A stretch of 64,000 nucleotides of DNA from an uncultured Collinsella sp. (lineage in GTDB: Bacteria; Actinomycetota; Coriobacteriia; Coriobacteriales; Coriobacteriaceae): the NCBI GenBank assembly GCA_902470765.1, contig CABRHW010000012.1:5403-69402 (forward strand), read 5' to 3'. A program made the translations under genes and the position numbers. How positions within the stretch are numbered: position 1 is the stretch's first letter; every line of letters starts with the position of its first letter. Below the pieces are notes generated by a model. The model saw nothing but the letters and a program-made list of their open reading frames with translations. It made no database searches and was not told where the DNA came from. Positions 27,124 through 36,664 of the stretch are shown here, piece after piece.

Positions 27124-28599
27124 GTGTTTGATTCCCTGAGCGATCGCCTCAACGACACATTTGACCGCCTGCGCGGCAAGGGCAAGCTGACCGAGGCCGA
27201 TATTACTTCGGCCATGCGCGATATTCGCATGGCGCTGCTCGAGGCCGACGTTAACTTTAAGGTCGTCAAGGAGTTCGTCGCCAAGACCAAGGAGCGCTGC
27301 ATGACCGCCGAGGTCATGGAGTCGCTGTCGCCGGCGCAAAACGTCGTCAAGATTGTGCTCGACGAGCTCACCGAGATGCTCGGCTCCACCGAGAGCAAGC
27401 TCGTCTTTAGTAACCGTATTCCCAACGTCATCATGCTCGTGGGCCTGCAGGGCTCCGGTAAGACCACGGCGGCCGTAAAGCTGGCCTACCTGCTCAAGAA
27501 GCAGGGCCGCTCGCCGTTGCTCGCCGCGTGCGACGTCTACCGTCCCGCTGCTGCCGACCAGCTGGCCACGCTCGGTGGCGAGATCGGCGTACCGGTCTTC
27601 CGCGGCGACGGTGCGCACCCGGTCGATATCGCCAAGGGCGCCATCCAGGAGGCCGTCGATCACCTGCGCGACGTGGTCATCGTCGATACCGCCGGACGTC
27701 TTCAGATCGACGAACAGATGATGCAGGAGGCCGTGGACATCAAGAAGGCCGTCAAGCCCGATCAGGTGCTGATGGTCGTCGATGCCATGACCGGCCAGGA
27801 TATCGTCAACGTCGTCTCGACCTTCGCCGAGCGCACCGACTTTGACGGCGTGATCATCTCCAAGCTCGATGGCGACGCCCGTGGCGGCGGCGCGCTTTCC
27901 GTGCGCCAGGTGACCGGCAAGCCCATCAAGTTTGTGAGCATGGGCGAGAAGCCCGATTCGCTGGAGCCGTTCTACCCCGATCGTATGGCCAAGCGCATTC
28001 TGGGTATGGGCGACGTTGTCGGCATCATCGAGAAGGCCCAGGAGGCGGCCGACGCCGAGCAGCTCGAGGCTGCCGAGCGCATGCTGCGCGAGGGCTTCAC
28101 CATGAACGACATGCTCGACCAGATGAAGGCCGTCAAGAAGATGGGCGGCATGAAGGGCATTCTGGGCATGCTCCCCGGTGGCCAGCGTGCGCTTAACCAG
28201 ATGGGTGGCAACCTGGACGAAGGTATCTTCGATAAGAACGAGGCCATCATCATGTCGATGACCAAGGAGGAGCGCCTTCGCCCCTCCATCATCAACGGCC
28301 AGCGCCGTGCCCGCATTGCCAAGGGCGCCGGCGTGACCCCCACCGAGGTCAATAGCCTTATGAAGCAGTGGGGCGAGATGAATAAGATGATGGGCCGCAT
28401 GCGCACGATGGCCAATCAGGCGCAGGCCGGCGGTAAGAAGGGCAAGAAGGGTAAGAAGGGCAAAAAGATGCGCATGCCCAATATTCCCGGTTTGGATGCC
28501 ATGGGGCTGGGCGGCATGGGCGGCCTGGGAACGGGCGGCCCCAAGTCCGATATGGACCTGCTGCGTCAAATGGAAGCGCAGATGCGTAATAAGAAATAG
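27124..28599 (+). CDS. ffh: Signal recognition particle protein Ffh
   Basis: 491 residues, GTG start with AAGGAG upstream. GTPase that binds 4.5S RNA and signal sequences. N domain, then G motifs GLQGSGKTTAA (from 107), CDVYRPAAADQL, DTAGR, SKLDGDARGGGA. The Met-rich M domain runs from about 325 to 435 (LDQMKAVKKMGGMKGILGMLPG). After it come a GKKGKKGKKGKK basic repeat and a Gly/Met tail, making the protein about 40 residues longer than E. coli Ffh. No ffs (4.5S RNA) gene was found nearby. Confidence 0.95.
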   Translation: MFDSLSDRLNDTFDRLRGKGKLTEADITSAMRDIRMALLEADVNFKVVKEFVAKTKERCMTAEVMESLSPAQNVVKIVLDELTEMLGSTESKLVFSNRIPNVIMLVGLQGSGKTTAAVKLAYLLKKQGRSPLLAACDVYRPAAADQLATLGGEIGVPVFRGDGAHPVDIAKGAIQEAVDHLRDVVIVDTAGRLQIDEQMMQEAVDIKKAVKPDQVLMVVDAMTGQDIVNVVSTFAERTDFDGVIISKLDGDARGGGALSVRQVTGKPIKFVSMGEKPDSLEPFYPDRMAKRILGMGDVVGIIEKAQEAADAEQLEAAERMLREGFTMNDMLDQMKAVKKMGGMKGILGMLPGGQRALNQMGGNLDEGIFDKNEAIIMSMTKEERLRPSIINGQRRARIAKGAGVTPTEVNSLMKQWGEMNKMMGRMRTMANQAQAGGKKGKKGKKGKKMRMPNIPGLDAMGLGGMGGLGTGGPKSDMDLLRQMEAQMRNKK

Positions 28600-28624
28600 T
28601 GCTGTAATTCCAGCTTGATATGGC

Positions 28625-28656
28625 AAAGGCCACTCGGAAGCTACCGGGTGGCCTTT
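28625..28656 (+). terminator. Intrinsic terminator after ffh
   Basis: AAAGGCCACTCGG pairs with CCGGGTGGCCTTT over AAGCTA. It lies between convergent ffh and the DUF134-NifX gene and may work both ways. Confidence 0.75.
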
Positions 28657-28719
28657 GTTGTTGGCTTTGATTGTTGGGTTGCGTTCTGTGTCGCGCCCCG
28701 AGTTCGCGGTGCCGTGCCG

Positions 28720-29484
28720 CTAGTGGCAGCCGCAGCCCTCGTGGCCCTCGTGCTCGTGATGGCCGTGACAACCACAGGACTCGCCATGCTCATGTGCGTG
28801 CTCGTGGTCATGGCCGTGGCAGCCGCACGTGGCCTCGCCGTTCTGTGCAAGCGTGCCGGCGATAAGGGCCTCGACGCAAGCGTCGCAGCTGCCCTGGGCG
28901 CCTGCGTATACCGTGATGCCGGCTTGAGCAAGCGCGTTGATAGCGCCACCGCCGATGCCGCCGCAGATGAGCGTGTCAACGCCACCGTTGGCAAGCAGGC
29001 CCGCCAAGGCGCCGTGGCCGGTGCCACCGGTGCCTACGACCTGCTCGTTGAGCACCTTGTCATCCTGGATGTCATAGATCTTGAACTGTTCGCTGCGGCC
29101 AAAGTGCATAAAGATGTTGCCGTTGTCGTACGTCGTTGCCACCCTCATGGTGTCAGCCTCCTTTGCTGGCCATGCGGCCGTTGTCGTGGTGATGGGGGAG
29201 TACGCGATGTTTCCGCCTTCGATGACGATCGCCCGTCCATTGACCAGCGCGTTTGCCACCTTGCGATGCGCGCGGCTGCAGATTGCCGCCACCGTGGCGC
29301 GGGCAATGCCCATGCACTGGGCGACTTCCTCCTGATTGAGGCCTTCCAGGTCGCATAGGCGCAAGACCTCGAGCTCGTCGACTGTCATATCGATAGCGTC
29401 TCCGCTGGCAAGGCCGTCGGGGGTAAAGCAACGATATTCGGGGATGATCCCAACACGGCGCAATTTTTCGCGTCTTCCTGCCAT
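28720..29484 (-). CDS. DUF134 HTH - NifX/NifB-type domain fusion with His/Cys-rich tail
   Basis: 254 residues from ATG 29484, chosen for its GGAGAG site and MAGRREKLRRVG start. Residues 1-95 are a DUF134 domain with a sigma-like HTH (LNQEEVAQCMGIARATVAAICSRA). Residues about 112-205 are a dinitrogenase iron-molybdenum cofactor-type domain (MRVATTYDNGNIFMHFGRSE, TLICGGIGGGAINAL), found in proteins that bind or carry metal clusters. Residues 220-254 hold 12 His and 6 Cys, with three CGCH motifs, likely a metal sink. Probably a metal- or cluster-responsive regulator; no nitrogenase genes are present. Two operator-like sites flank its promoter. Function unproven. Confidence 0.8.
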   Translation of the reverse strand: MAGRREKLRRVGIIPEYRCFTPDGLASGDAIDMTVDELEVLRLCDLEGLNQEEVAQCMGIARATVAAICSRAHRKVANALVNGRAIVIEGGNIAYSPITTTTAAWPAKEADTMRVATTYDNGNIFMHFGRSEQFKIYDIQDDKVLNEQVVGTGGTGHGALAGLLANGGVDTLICGGIGGGAINALAQAGITVYAGAQGSCDACVEALIAGTLAQNGEATCGCHGHDHEHAHEHGESCGCHGHHEHEGHEGCGCH

Positions 29485-29498
29485 ACACTCTCCAAATC

Positions 29499-29510
29499 TG
29501 ACATATGTCA
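29499..29510. promoter_or_regulatory. Operator-like palindrome, proximal site
   Basis: TGACATATGTCA, a perfect 12-bp palindrome 14 bases upstream of the DUF134-NifX start, just downstream of its candidate -10. Confidence 0.55.
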
Positions 29511-29515
29511 ACAAT

Positions 29516-29543
29516 AGAATAGCGAACGTGGGGATTTGCGCAA
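29516..29543 (-). promoter_or_regulatory. Candidate promoter of the DUF134-NifX gene
   Basis: On the minus strand TTGCGC (29538-29543), 16-base spacer, TATTCT (29516-29521). Moderate match, but located between the two palindromes. Confidence 0.35.
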
Positions 29544-29551
29544 GGAATTTC

Positions 29552-29563
29552 TGTCATATGTCA
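29552..29563. promoter_or_regulatory. Operator-like palindrome, distal site
   Basis: TGTCATATGTCA, one mismatched pair from the proximal site. Centres are 53 bp apart, about five helical turns, so the two could be bound on one face of the DNA. Confidence 0.5.
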
Positions 29564-29610
29564 GAAAATGAGGGCTTATGTTTGGGCTGTGGGGCTGTGC
29601 GCGCCTGGGC

Positions 29611-29616
29611 TACAAT
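29611..29616 (+). promoter_or_regulatory. Candidate -10 of thyA
   Basis: TACAAT 34 bases before the thyA ATG. No clear -35. Confidence 0.35.
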
Positions 29617-29650
29617 AAAAATCGCTTATAGGCGACTGACAGGAGGGTCA

Positions 29651-30499
29651 ATGAGCAAGGCTGATCAACAGTTTGTATCCATGTGCCGCGACATTCTGGA
29701 CCATGGCACCACCACCGAGGGCCAAAAGGTCCGTCCGGTGTGGGAGGACGGCACCCCTGCCTATACCATTAAAAACTTTGGCGTTACGGCGCGCTACGAC
29801 CTGCGCGAGGAGTTCCCTGCGCTCACCCTGCGCCGCACGGCGCTTAAGTCTGCGATGGACGAGATTTTGTGGATCTATCAAAAGAAGTCCAATAACGTCC
29901 ATGACCTCAACAGCCATATTTGGGATGAGTGGGCCGACGAGACCGGCTCCATCGGCAAGGCCTACGGGTACCAGATTGGCCAGAAGAGCCATTATGCCGA
30001 GGGCGATTTCGACCAGATGGACCGAGTGCTGTACGATCTTAAGCACACACCGTACAGTCGCCGCATCATGACCAACACGTATGTGTTTAGCGACCTGTCC
30101 GAGATGCACCTGTATCCGTGCGCGTACAGCGTGACCTATAACGTCACGCAGCGCCCGCAGGACGACAAGCCGACGCTCAACATGATTCTCAACCAGCGCA
30201 GCCAGGACATTTTGGCCGCGAACAACTGGAATGTGTGCCAGTACGCCATCTTGCTGATGATGGTTGCGCAGTCGATCGATATGATTCCCGGCGAGCTGCT
30301 GCATGTGATCGCCGACGCCCATATCTACGACCGTCATGTCGATATTGTCCGCGAACTTATCGAGCGTCCGCAGTTTGCGGCGCCTAAGGTAACGCTTAAC
30401 CCCGACGTGCACGATTTCTATGCGTTTACGACCGACGACCTGATTGTGGAGGGCTACGAGCACGGTCCGCAGGTCAAGAACATTCCCATTGCGGTGTAG
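29651..30499 (+). CDS. thyA: Thymidylate synthase
   Basis: 282 residues. Converts dUMP to dTMP using methylene-tetrahydrofolate. The start at 29651 follows AGGAGGG; the longer frame upstream runs into the divergent regulator. Catalytic Cys157 is in HLYPCAYSVTYNV, and the NQRSQDILAANNWNVCQYA motif is present (with AANNW where many have LGIPFN). N-terminal RPVWEDGTPAYT is a slightly unusual variant of the common RTGT motif, typical of ThyA from several anaerobes. Followed by folA after nine bases, which regenerates its folate product. Confidence 0.92.
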   Translation: MSKADQQFVSMCRDILDHGTTTEGQKVRPVWEDGTPAYTIKNFGVTARYDLREEFPALTLRRTALKSAMDEILWIYQKKSNNVHDLNSHIWDEWADETGSIGKAYGYQIGQKSHYAEGDFDQMDRVLYDLKHTPYSRRIMTNTYVFSDLSEMHLYPCAYSVTYNVTQRPQDDKPTLNMILNQRSQDILAANNWNVCQYAILLMMVAQSIDMIPGELLHVIADAHIYDRHVDIVRELIERPQFAAPKVTLNPDVHDFYAFTTDDLIVEGYEHGPQVKNIPIAV

Positions 30500-30508
30500 G
30501 TGGTGCTC

Positions 30509-31027
30509 ATGACGTGTAAGCTATCTGCTATCGTTGCCGTGTGTGACGATTGGGGCATTGGGTGCGAGGGCGACATGGTGGTGTCCAATCGCGCCGACAT
30601 GCGCCATTTTGTGGCCTGCACCAAGGGCTGCCCGGTCATCATGGGACGCAAGACGCTGCTGAGTTTTCCCGGTGGGCGTCCACTTAAGAACCGTCGCAAT
30701 ATCGTGCTTACCCGCGACGAGGATTTTGCTGTCGAGGGCGTCGACGTGGTGCATAGCATCGACGAGGCGCTCGCCGCGGTTGCCGATGAGCCCGTTGCCT
30801 GGGTGATCGGTGGCGGCGAGGTGTATCGGCGGTTTTTGCCGTATTGCGCCGAGGCCGAGGTCACGCACAACCATTGCACTCATGCCGTGGACACGTACTT
30901 TCCCGATTTGGACGCCGATCCCGCGTGGGAGATTGCGTGGCGTGGCGGTGTTGCCACGATTGCCTCGGGCGAGGGCGACGAGGGTGTCGATTATGAGTTC
31001 GTGACGTATCGTCGCGTTGAGGCGTAA
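30509..31027 (+). CDS. folA: Dihydrofolate reductase
   Basis: 172 residues. Regenerates tetrahydrofolate after thymidylate synthesis. Start ATG 30509 chosen for AGGTGG five bases before; two upstream GTGs are possible. Motifs: SAIVAVCDDWGIGCEGDMV (WGIG in place of NGIG), VIMGRKTLLSFPGGRPL, WVIGGGEVYRRFLP and the terminal YEFVTYRRV. In the thyA-folA pair. Confidence 0.9.
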   Translation: MTCKLSAIVAVCDDWGIGCEGDMVVSNRADMRHFVACTKGCPVIMGRKTLLSFPGGRPLKNRRNIVLTRDEDFAVEGVDVVHSIDEALAAVADEPVAWVIGGGEVYRRFLPYCAEAEVTHNHCTHAVDTYFPDLDADPAWEIAWRGGVATIASGEGDEGVDYEFVTYRRVEA

Positions 31028-31071
31028 ATCGCCTGGCGTGAACGGTATTATCGGGTTGATTGAATGTATGG

Positions 31072-31096
31072 GGCGGCGCTTAGCGTCGCCTCGTTT
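31072..31096 (+). terminator. Weak terminator-like hairpin after folA
   Basis: GGCGGCGC pairs with GCGTCGCC over TTA, followed by TCGTTT. The short T-run makes activity uncertain. Confidence 0.4.
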
Positions 31097-31136
31097 GGTA
31101 TAGATGTGCTGTAAAGAAGGGTGCGGGCAGGCTGCT

Positions 31137-32051
31137 ATGACTGATGCCGTTGAGGTTCTGCGAATTGATTCGCTCGAGGACGAGCGGCTCGATGCCTACG
31201 TGCGACTGACCGAGCGTGAGCTTCGCTGCGTGCTGGAGCCGCAGAAGGGCATTTTTATCGCTGAGAGTGCCAAGGTCATCGAGCGTGCGGTTCGCGCCGG
31301 ATATGAGCCGGTGAGCTTTCTTCTGGGCGAGCGCTGGCTCGACCAGATGATGCCGCTGTTTGACCAGCTTGTCGTGCGCGAGGGAGCGGGTCCGGTTCCC
31401 GTGTTCGTGGCCTCCATGGAGCTCATGGAGCAGTTGACGGGCTTTAACGTGACGCGCGGCGCGCTGGCGGCGTTCCGTCGCCCGCGTCAGATTCCGGTTG
31501 ATGAGTTCTTGGGCGGCGTTGTCGAGGCGGCGGGGGGTCGTCCGGTGCGCGTGTGCGTGCTTGAGGGTATTGTCGATCACACCAATGTTGGCGCGATTTT
31601 CCGCTCGGCTGCCGCATTGAACGTTGACGGTATTTTGGTCAGCCCGACGTGCTGCGATCCACTGTATCGTCGCTCGGCCCGCGTGAGCATGGGCACCGTG
31701 TTTCAGGTGCCGTGGACGCGCATTGGCAGCGAGGCTCGTGTGTGGCCGCATGATGGTCTGAGCGCGTTGCACGATGCCGGTTTTTCGTGTGCCGCTATGG
31801 CGTTGACGGACGACTCTGTTTCGCTTGATGATCCTGTACTGCGGAAGATTGATCGCTTGGCGATTTTTATGGGCACCGAGGGTGCCGGCTTGGGCGCCAA
31901 GACCATTGCCGGCTGTGACCACGCGGTGCGCATTCCGATGGCGCACGGGGTCGATTCGCTCAACGTGGCCGCGGCGAGCGCCGTCGCCTTTTGGCAGCTG
32001 TGCCCGCACGTGAGCAATGAGTATCACTACCAGCCGGGTTTGTATCACTAG
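31137..32051 (+). CDS. TrmH/SpoU-family RNA 2'-O-methyltransferase
   Basis: 304 residues from ATG 31137; an in-frame ATG at 31104 would add eleven residues without a better ribosome site. N-terminal RNA-substrate binding domain (IFIAESAKVIERAVRAGYEP), then a SPOUT domain with the three family motifs: LEGIVDHTNVGAIFRSAAAL, IFMGTEGAGL and IPMAHGVDSLNVAAASAVA. Substrate (rRNA or tRNA site) cannot be told. Stands alone downstream of folA. Confidence 0.88.
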   Translation: MTDAVEVLRIDSLEDERLDAYVRLTERELRCVLEPQKGIFIAESAKVIERAVRAGYEPVSFLLGERWLDQMMPLFDQLVVREGAGPVPVFVASMELMEQLTGFNVTRGALAAFRRPRQIPVDEFLGGVVEAAGGRPVRVCVLEGIVDHTNVGAIFRSAAALNVDGILVSPTCCDPLYRRSARVSMGTVFQVPWTRIGSEARVWPHDGLSALHDAGFSCAAMALTDDSVSLDDPVLRKIDRLAIFMGTEGAGLGAKTIAGCDHAVRIPMAHGVDSLNVAAASAVAFWQLCPHVSNEYHYQPGLYH

Positions 32052-32105
32052 GCAGATATTTTGCACTGGGCTCTGATTCGGGGTGTTTCGGTCGACGCCG
32101 GTCGG

Positions 32106-32114
32106 TGCTAAGCT
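32106..32114 (+). promoter_or_regulatory. Candidate extended -10 promoter of the MATE gene
   Basis: TG-c-TAAGCT about 62 bases before the GTG start, with a poor -35. Confidence 0.3.
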
Positions 32115-32176
32115 GGTATTTGCTTTGGTCTTAAATTGCCGTTTTGTTGTTTAACATACGTTGGCGGGGAGGGCGT

Positions 32177-33526
32177 GTGGCTAAGAAATCTACGGCTATC
32201 GATGTAACGCAGGGTGTCATTTGGCAACAGCTGCTGTCGCTGTGCGTTCCCATCTTTTTTAGTTCGTTTTTTCAGCAGGCCTACACGCTTATCGGTACGT
32301 ATATCGTTGGCCAGTTTGGCGGCAAGCTCGCGCTGGGTGGCATTCAAGCCACGATGGTGCTCACCGAGCTCTGCATTGGCTTTTGCGTTGGCGTCGGCGC
32401 CGGCTGCGCGGTCATTACCGGTCAGTATTTTGGCCAGCACGATGATGAGCGACTGAGTCGTTCGGTCCATACAGCCATGACGCTCGCGCTGGTGGGCGGT
32501 ATCGCTTTCTCGATTCTTGGCATAGTGTTCGTTGAGCCCATGCTGGTGCTTATGAACACGCCGCATGAACTATTGGCCGAGGGCGTGGCCTATGCTCGCT
32601 GTTATTTTGCCGCGATGGTTGCGGCACTGCTGCTTAATATGGGAACCGCACTGCTGCGTGCCGTGGGCGACACGCGCGGCCCCGCCGTGATCATTGCCTC
32701 TGGCTGCCTGGTTAACGTGGTGCTGGATATCATTTTTGTCGCTGTGTTGCATATGGAGGCGCTGGGCTGCGGCATCGCGGTGGCGCTGACCATTTGCTCC
32801 AATGCAACGATGATCGTGTTGCGCATGATGCGCGCTCCGGGTGCATGGCGTCTTTCGCTGTCTAAGCTCGGTATCGATCGCGGTATTTGCAAGAGTATGA
32901 TCTCGTGTGGTCTGCCACTCGGTTTTCAATCGGCTGCCTATTCGATCTCGAACGTGCTGATCCAGGTATCGGTTAATTCGTTTGGCGCCGATGTCACGAC
33001 TGCTTGGGGTCTATCTGGGCGCCTGGATGGCATTATCTGGATGGTGACCGAGGCGCTCGGCGTATCGATCACTACGTTCTCGGCGCAGAACTTTGGCGCG
33101 CGCAACTACGAGCGCATGCGCAAGGGCTACCATACGTCGCTCGTGCTGTCGTTTATGCTCATTGGTGGCCTGTCTGCCGTGCTGCTGGTGTTCTCGGGCC
33201 CGCTGTCGCGTTTGTTTGTCGACGATGCTTCGATTTCGGCGTACACCACGACTATCCTCCATTTCATTGCGCCGTTCTATGCGATTTTCTCGATTATCGA
33301 GAACGCCTCGGGTTCCATCCGCGGCGCCGGCGTGAGTTTGCAGCCTATGATGCTCACCATCTTTGGCACCGTTGTCTTGAGGGTGATCTGGGTGTTTGCG
33401 ATCATGCCCTTCGATCCGTCGCTCGAGCATCTACTGCTGGTTTACCCCGTAACCTGGCTCATCACCGCAACCATGTTCACCATCTACCATCACAGCGGCA
33501 ACTGGCTAGGTCGCGCCACCGCCTAA
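32177..33526 (+). CDS. MATE-family multidrug/Na+ efflux transporter
   Basis: 449 residues from a GTG start (MAKKSTAIDVTQGVIWQQ) placed by GGGGAGGG just upstream. About twelve transmembrane helices in two MatE halves, with the first MATE motif near residue 15-45 (LLSLCVPIFFSSFFQQAY) and a GDTRGPAVIIASG loop motif near 170. Exports cationic drugs or metabolites in exchange for Na+ or H+. Substrate unknown. Followed by a long inverted repeat and the convergent cobO. Confidence 0.9.
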   Translation: MAKKSTAIDVTQGVIWQQLLSLCVPIFFSSFFQQAYTLIGTYIVGQFGGKLALGGIQATMVLTELCIGFCVGVGAGCAVITGQYFGQHDDERLSRSVHTAMTLALVGGIAFSILGIVFVEPMLVLMNTPHELLAEGVAYARCYFAAMVAALLLNMGTALLRAVGDTRGPAVIIASGCLVNVVLDIIFVAVLHMEALGCGIAVALTICSNATMIVLRMMRAPGAWRLSLSKLGIDRGICKSMISCGLPLGFQSAAYSISNVLIQVSVNSFGADVTTAWGLSGRLDGIIWMVTEALGVSITTFSAQNFGARNYERMRKGYHTSLVLSFMLIGGLSAVLLVFSGPLSRLFVDDASISAYTTTILHFIAPFYAIFSIIENASGSIRGAGVSLQPMMLTIFGTVVLRVIWVFAIMPFDPSLEHLLLVYPVTWLITATMFTIYHHSGNWLGRATA

Positions 33527-33609
33527 TGATCCCTTGGGGCGGAGGAGAACGGATCATTGCTCTCCGTCGTGATGTTGATGATCCGTTTTCCTCTGCCCCC
33601 TTCGGATCA
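33527..33609. repeat. Long imperfect inverted repeat C between convergent MATE and cobO genes
   Basis: Arms 33527-33556 and 33579-33609, each about 30 bases. TGATCC, GGAGGAGAACGGATCA and TGATCCGTTTTCCTC pair with few mismatches. Starts one base after the MATE stop and ends one base before the cobO stop, so it probably ends both transcripts. Confidence 0.7.
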
Positions 33610-33610
33610 A

Positions 33611-34096
33611 TTAGTATTCGATGCCTTGGCGGGCTAGGAGGCCTTCGTCGAAGTAGTGTTTGACGGGGCGCATTTCGGTGACCAGGTCGGCGAGGTCCGC
33701 GAGGGGCAGCAGCCCGCGGCCGGTGAGCACGAGCTCCGTGGTGGCGGGCTTTATCGCAATCAGCGCTTCCATATCCTCGCGTGTCACAAAACCTCGGCGC
33801 ATGGCCTCGCCGAGTTCATCCAAAATCAGAACGTCGACATGTGATATCTGCTCGCGCGCCAGCTCCATGATCTGTGCGGCACAGGCTTCGGGCGTGTCGC
33901 GGTCGGCTTGTACGATGCGTAGCCCCAAACGAGGTACTGCATCATGTTCGGCGCAGCGCGGCTTCTTGGCAAACTGAAGCATGAGCACGTTAAGTCCATA
34001 GTCCGTGGCGCGCAGCGCGAGCCCCAGCGCAGCCGTCGTCTTACCCTTGCCATCGCCCGTATAGATCTGAACCTTGCCGACTTCCAGTGATGCCAT
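33611..34096 (-). CDS. cobO: Cob(I)alamin adenosyltransferase, CobA/CobO/BtuR type
   Basis: 161 residues. Attaches adenosyl to cobalamin or corrinoid. P-loop VQIYTGDGKGKTTAALGLALRA near residues 9-30, DVLILDELGEAMRRG Walker B-like motif, and ELVLTGRG typical of the family. AAAGGAC precedes the ATG on the minus strand. No other cobalamin gene is in the window, so it may serve cofactor salvage. Ends at the inverted repeat shared with the MATE gene. Confidence 0.92.
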   Translation of the reverse strand: MASLEVGKVQIYTGDGKGKTTAALGLALRATDYGLNVLMLQFAKKPRCAEHDAVPRLGLRIVQADRDTPEACAAQIMELAREQISHVDVLILDELGEAMRRGFVTREDMEALIAIKPATTELVLTGRGLLPLADLADLVTEMRPVKHYFDEGLLARQGIEY

Positions 34097-34173
34097 CTCT
34101 GTCCTTTCGTGCCCGGCGTCGGTTTATCACCGCTCGGGTTGGGTATTCTAGAAACCATTATCAACCCCAGTAG

Positions 34174-36081
<1,908 letters not shown>

Positions 36082-36107
36082 AGCCGCGGCCGAGCCAGTA
36101 AACGCCG

Positions 36108-36146
36108 ACGCCCCATTTGAGCAGCTTTCTCAAATGGGGCGTTTTG
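36108..36146 (+). terminator. Intrinsic terminator after ftsH
   Basis: ACGCCCCATTTGAG pairs perfectly with CTCAAATGGGGCGT over CAGCTTT, followed by TTTT. Confidence 0.85.
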
Positions 36147-36162
36147 CTTGAGAGGGATGGAA

Positions 36163-36618
36163 ATGAAGATCGTGGTGAGCGCCTGCTTGATGGGCGAGAG
36201 CTGCAAGTATAACGGGCTCGACAACTACCATCGCGAGTTGGTCGAGGCCTGCGAGCGTACAGGGACCGAGGTCCTCTTGGTTTGCGCTGAGGTCTTTGGG
36301 GGCCTGCCCACGCCGCGCAAGCCGTCCGAGATTGTGAACGGAGAGGTTCGTACCTGCGAGGGCATCTCGGTCGATCGCGAATTTCGCCTGGGTGCCCAAC
36401 GAGCGCTCGATATGTGCGAGCAGGCGGGCGGGCCGGAAGAGATCGCCGCGTGCATCCTGCAGGACCGTAGTCCCTCGTGCGGCGCGGGTCGCATCTACGA
36501 CGGAACATTCAGCGGCACCCTTACGGCGGGCAACGGCGTCTTCGTTGATTTACTGCTCCGCCACGGCTACCGCGTTATCCCGGCAAGCGAATTTGACTCG
36601 AGCATGTTACGTCAATAA
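36163..36618 (+). CDS. DUF523 family protein
   Basis: 151 residues. ATG at 36163 follows AGAGGG. Family signature: SACLMGESCKYNG with conserved Cys, VCAEVFGGLPTPRKPSEIV, and AACILQDRSPSCGAGRIYDGTFSG. The invariant Cys residues suggest metal or thiol chemistry, but no DUF523 member has a firmly known role to my knowledge. Sits 16 bases after the ftsH terminator; its stop falls in a palindromic repeat. Confidence 0.88.
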   Translation: MKIVVSACLMGESCKYNGLDNYHRELVEACERTGTEVLLVCAEVFGGLPTPRKPSEIVNGEVRTCEGISVDREFRLGAQRALDMCEQAGGPEEIAACILQDRSPSCGAGRIYDGTFSGTLTAGNGVFVDLLLRHGYRVIPASEFDSSMLRQ

Positions 36619-36658
36619 AAAACCGCCACAAAGGTACTGTCCCCTTTGTGGCGGTTTT
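36619..36658. terminator. Bidirectional terminator / palindromic repeat B, copy 1
   Basis: AAAACCGCCACAAAGG (36619-36634) pairs with CCTTTGTGGCGGTTTT (36643-36658), loop TACTGTCC. Poly-A and poly-T on the two sides allow termination of both DUF523 (+) and the convergent dehydrogenase gene (-). Related in inverted orientation to 44262-44302. Confidence 0.85.
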
Positions 36659-36664
36659 GGTCGG

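Noticed and set aside
28600..28719. 4.5S RNA (ffs) gene after ffh
   Set aside because: The gap holds only the terminator; no long SRP-like fold with the conserved loop is present.
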